Assembly (NCBI GenBank): GCA_009914555.1
Contig: WNDY01000015.1
Coordinates: forward strand, 1 to 64,000
DNA length: 64,000 bases
From: Xylophilus sp.
GTDB lineage: Bacteria; Pseudomonadota; Gammaproteobacteria; Burkholderiales; Burkholderiaceae_C
Direction of reading: 5' to 3'
Positions 62,948 through 64,000 of the stretch are shown in pieces. The notes beneath the pieces were generated by a model. That model saw only the letters and a list, made by a program, of their open reading frames with translations. It did no database searches and was not told where the DNA came from. Positions within the stretch are counted from its first letter, which is position 1, and every line of letters starts with the position of its first letter. Both the position numbers and the translations under genes were made by a program.

Positions 62948-64000
62948 TCAGTTCGCGGGCGTGCCCGCAGCTGTCGCCCGGGGCCACCCGCCCGGCTCAC
63001 CGCGGCCGCCGCCAGACGGCGTCCAGGCATCGATGCGGCCTTCCAGCGCGTCGTCGATGCGCGCCGCGACGGCGGCGTCGAGCTTGGGCAGCACGTCCAG
63101 CGCACCCACGTTCTCCCGGAGCTGAGCCACCGACGTCGCGCCCGTGATGACGGTGGACACGCGCGGGTTGCGCAGGATCCAGGCCAGCGACAGGCGGGGC
63201 AGGGTGGTCTGCAGATCCGCGGCAATGCCCGCCAGAGCACGCAGCGCGCCTTTCAGCCCTTCGTCCTCGATGCGGCGCCGCAGCCCGCGGGCGCTGATCG
63301 CGGTCGAGGCCGCGCGGCTGCCCTCGGGCACGCCGTCGAGGTACTTGCCGCTCAGCAGGCCGCCGGCCAGCGGACTCCACACCGTCAGGCCCAGGCCGAT
63401 GTCTCCATAAAGCCGCGCGTACTCCTGCTCCACGCGCCGGCGGTGCAGCAGGTTGTACTGCGGCTGCTCGGTCACCGGCTTGTGCAGGTGGTGGCGCTCG
63501 GCCACGTCCCAGGCCGCGCGGATCTCGTCGGCGCTCCATTCCGACGTGCCCCAGTACAGCGCCTTGCCGCGGTGGATGATGTCGTGGAAGGCCCAGACGG
63601 TTTCCTCGATCGGGGTATGCGGGTCCGGCCGGTGGGCGTAGGCCACGTCCACGTAGTCCAGCCCGAAGCGCTGGAGCGAGCCGTCGATGGCGTTCAGCAG
63701 GTACTTGCGGTTGAGTGTGCGTCCCTGGTTCGGACCATCGCCCAGGCCGCGGAAGAACTTGGTGGTGACGACGTAGGCGCTACGGGCCCAGCCCAGGCGG
63801 TGCAGCGCCTCGCCCATGACGCGCTCCGATTCGCCGCTGGCATAGCCCTCGGCGTTGTCGAGGAAGTTGATGCCGGCATCGCGCGCGGCCGCCAGGATCT
63901 CCACGGCGGCGCTTGCGTCGATGCTGGTGCCGAAATTGACCCAGGAGCCGAACGACAGCGCGCTGACTTGCAGGCCCGTGGGGCCGAGGCGTCGATATTG
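62948..64000 (-). CDS. Aldo/keto reductase (voltage-gated K+ channel beta-subunit/YghZ type), start beyond right edge
   Basis: At least 350 residues; the frame is open to the window edge, where it reads [24 protein letters not shown], the normal N-terminus of the group, so only a few residues are missing. Catalytic tetrad elements are visible: D and Y in [16 protein letters not shown] in VVTTKFF, and H in [10 protein letters not shown]. Later parts [38 protein letters not shown] and [15 protein letters not shown] complete the NADPH-binding barrel. It reduces aldehydes or ketones; physiological substrate unknown. Convergent with the importer operon. Confidence 0.9.
   Translation of the reverse strand, partial: QYRRLGPTGLQVSALSFGSWVNFGTSIDASAAVEILAAARDAGINFLDNAEGYASGESERVMGEALHRLGWARSAYVVTTKFFRGLGDGPNQGRTLNRKYLLNAIDGSLQRFGLDYVDVAYAHRPDPHTPIEETVWAFHDIIHRGKALYWGTSEWSADEIRAAWDVAERHHLHKPVTEQPQYNLLHRRRVEQEYARLYGDIGLGLTVWSPLAGGLLSGKYLDGVPEGSRAASTAISARGLRRRIEDEGLKGALRALAGIAADLQTTLPRLSLAWILRNPRVSTVITGATSVAQLRENVGALDVLPKLDAAVAARIDDALEGRIDAWTPSGGGRGEPGGWPRATAAGTPAN

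Overview
The window is high-GC, densely packed bacterial DNA. Orphan Bug/TctC-type substrate receptors, a 16-strand-type porin, many LysR regulators and the dbpA/nadA/nadC/nadB neighbourhood fit a Burkholderiales betaproteobacterium of the Alcaligenaceae/Comamonadaceae kind (Bordetella, Achromobacter, Variovorax-like). Genus cannot be settled from sequence reading alone.

Left third (1-26 kb): an accessory catabolic zone. The left edge is the 5' end of an IS481-like transposase lying against a Bug gene that has lost its N-terminus. Modules follow, each pairing Bug receptors with small oxidative or hydrolytic enzymes. They are: enolase-superfamily dehydratase + porin + Bug; an Ldh-type dehydrogenase; LysR divergent from Bug / LigI-like hydrolase / 2-hydroxyacid dehydrogenase / RraA-type aldolase / two Bugs / SMP-30 lactonase; LysR divergent from an FMN alpha-hydroxyacid oxidase / lactonase / two Bugs; a double-HTH LysR divergent from Bug / LigI / beta-hydroxyacid dehydrogenase; and a convergent Bug. 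No TctA/TctB membrane partner is present. Several loci are visibly broken (5' truncations, a 5-bp duplication, an in-frame TGA, relics).

Middle (26-42 kb): more ordinary genes. These are a SYLF lipoprotein, a PNPOx-like protein and GST divergent from a LysR, a SulP transporter, dtd, dbpA, nadC-nadA, a frameshifted nadB, a glutathione reductase, a peroxiredoxin-like exported protein, and a ScsB/DsbD-type thiol-disulfide interchange protein.

Right third (42.4-62.8 kb): what looks like one substrate-acquisition and oxidation locus. It has two paralogous TonB-dependent receptors, a heterodimeric ABC exporter with one degenerate ATP site, a DszA/NtaA-type flavin monooxygenase, and then a tightly overlapping operon: oppA-like / oppB-like / DszC-like acyl-CoA-dehydrogenase-fold oxygenase / second DszA/NtaA-type monooxygenase / oppC-like / fused oppDF-like ATPase / second oppA-like. 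The architecture suggests import of a small, scarce (perhaps organosulfur or aminopolycarboxylate-like) compound across both membranes, followed by reduced-flavin-dependent cleavage. The substrate is not known. The window ends inside an aldo/keto reductase gene.

A roughly 60-bp intergenic element bounded by GGGG(G/A)GTAT-like ends occurs four times (13852, 29754, 48559, 62832), each time just beyond the 3' end of a gene. It is not explained by any gene call.
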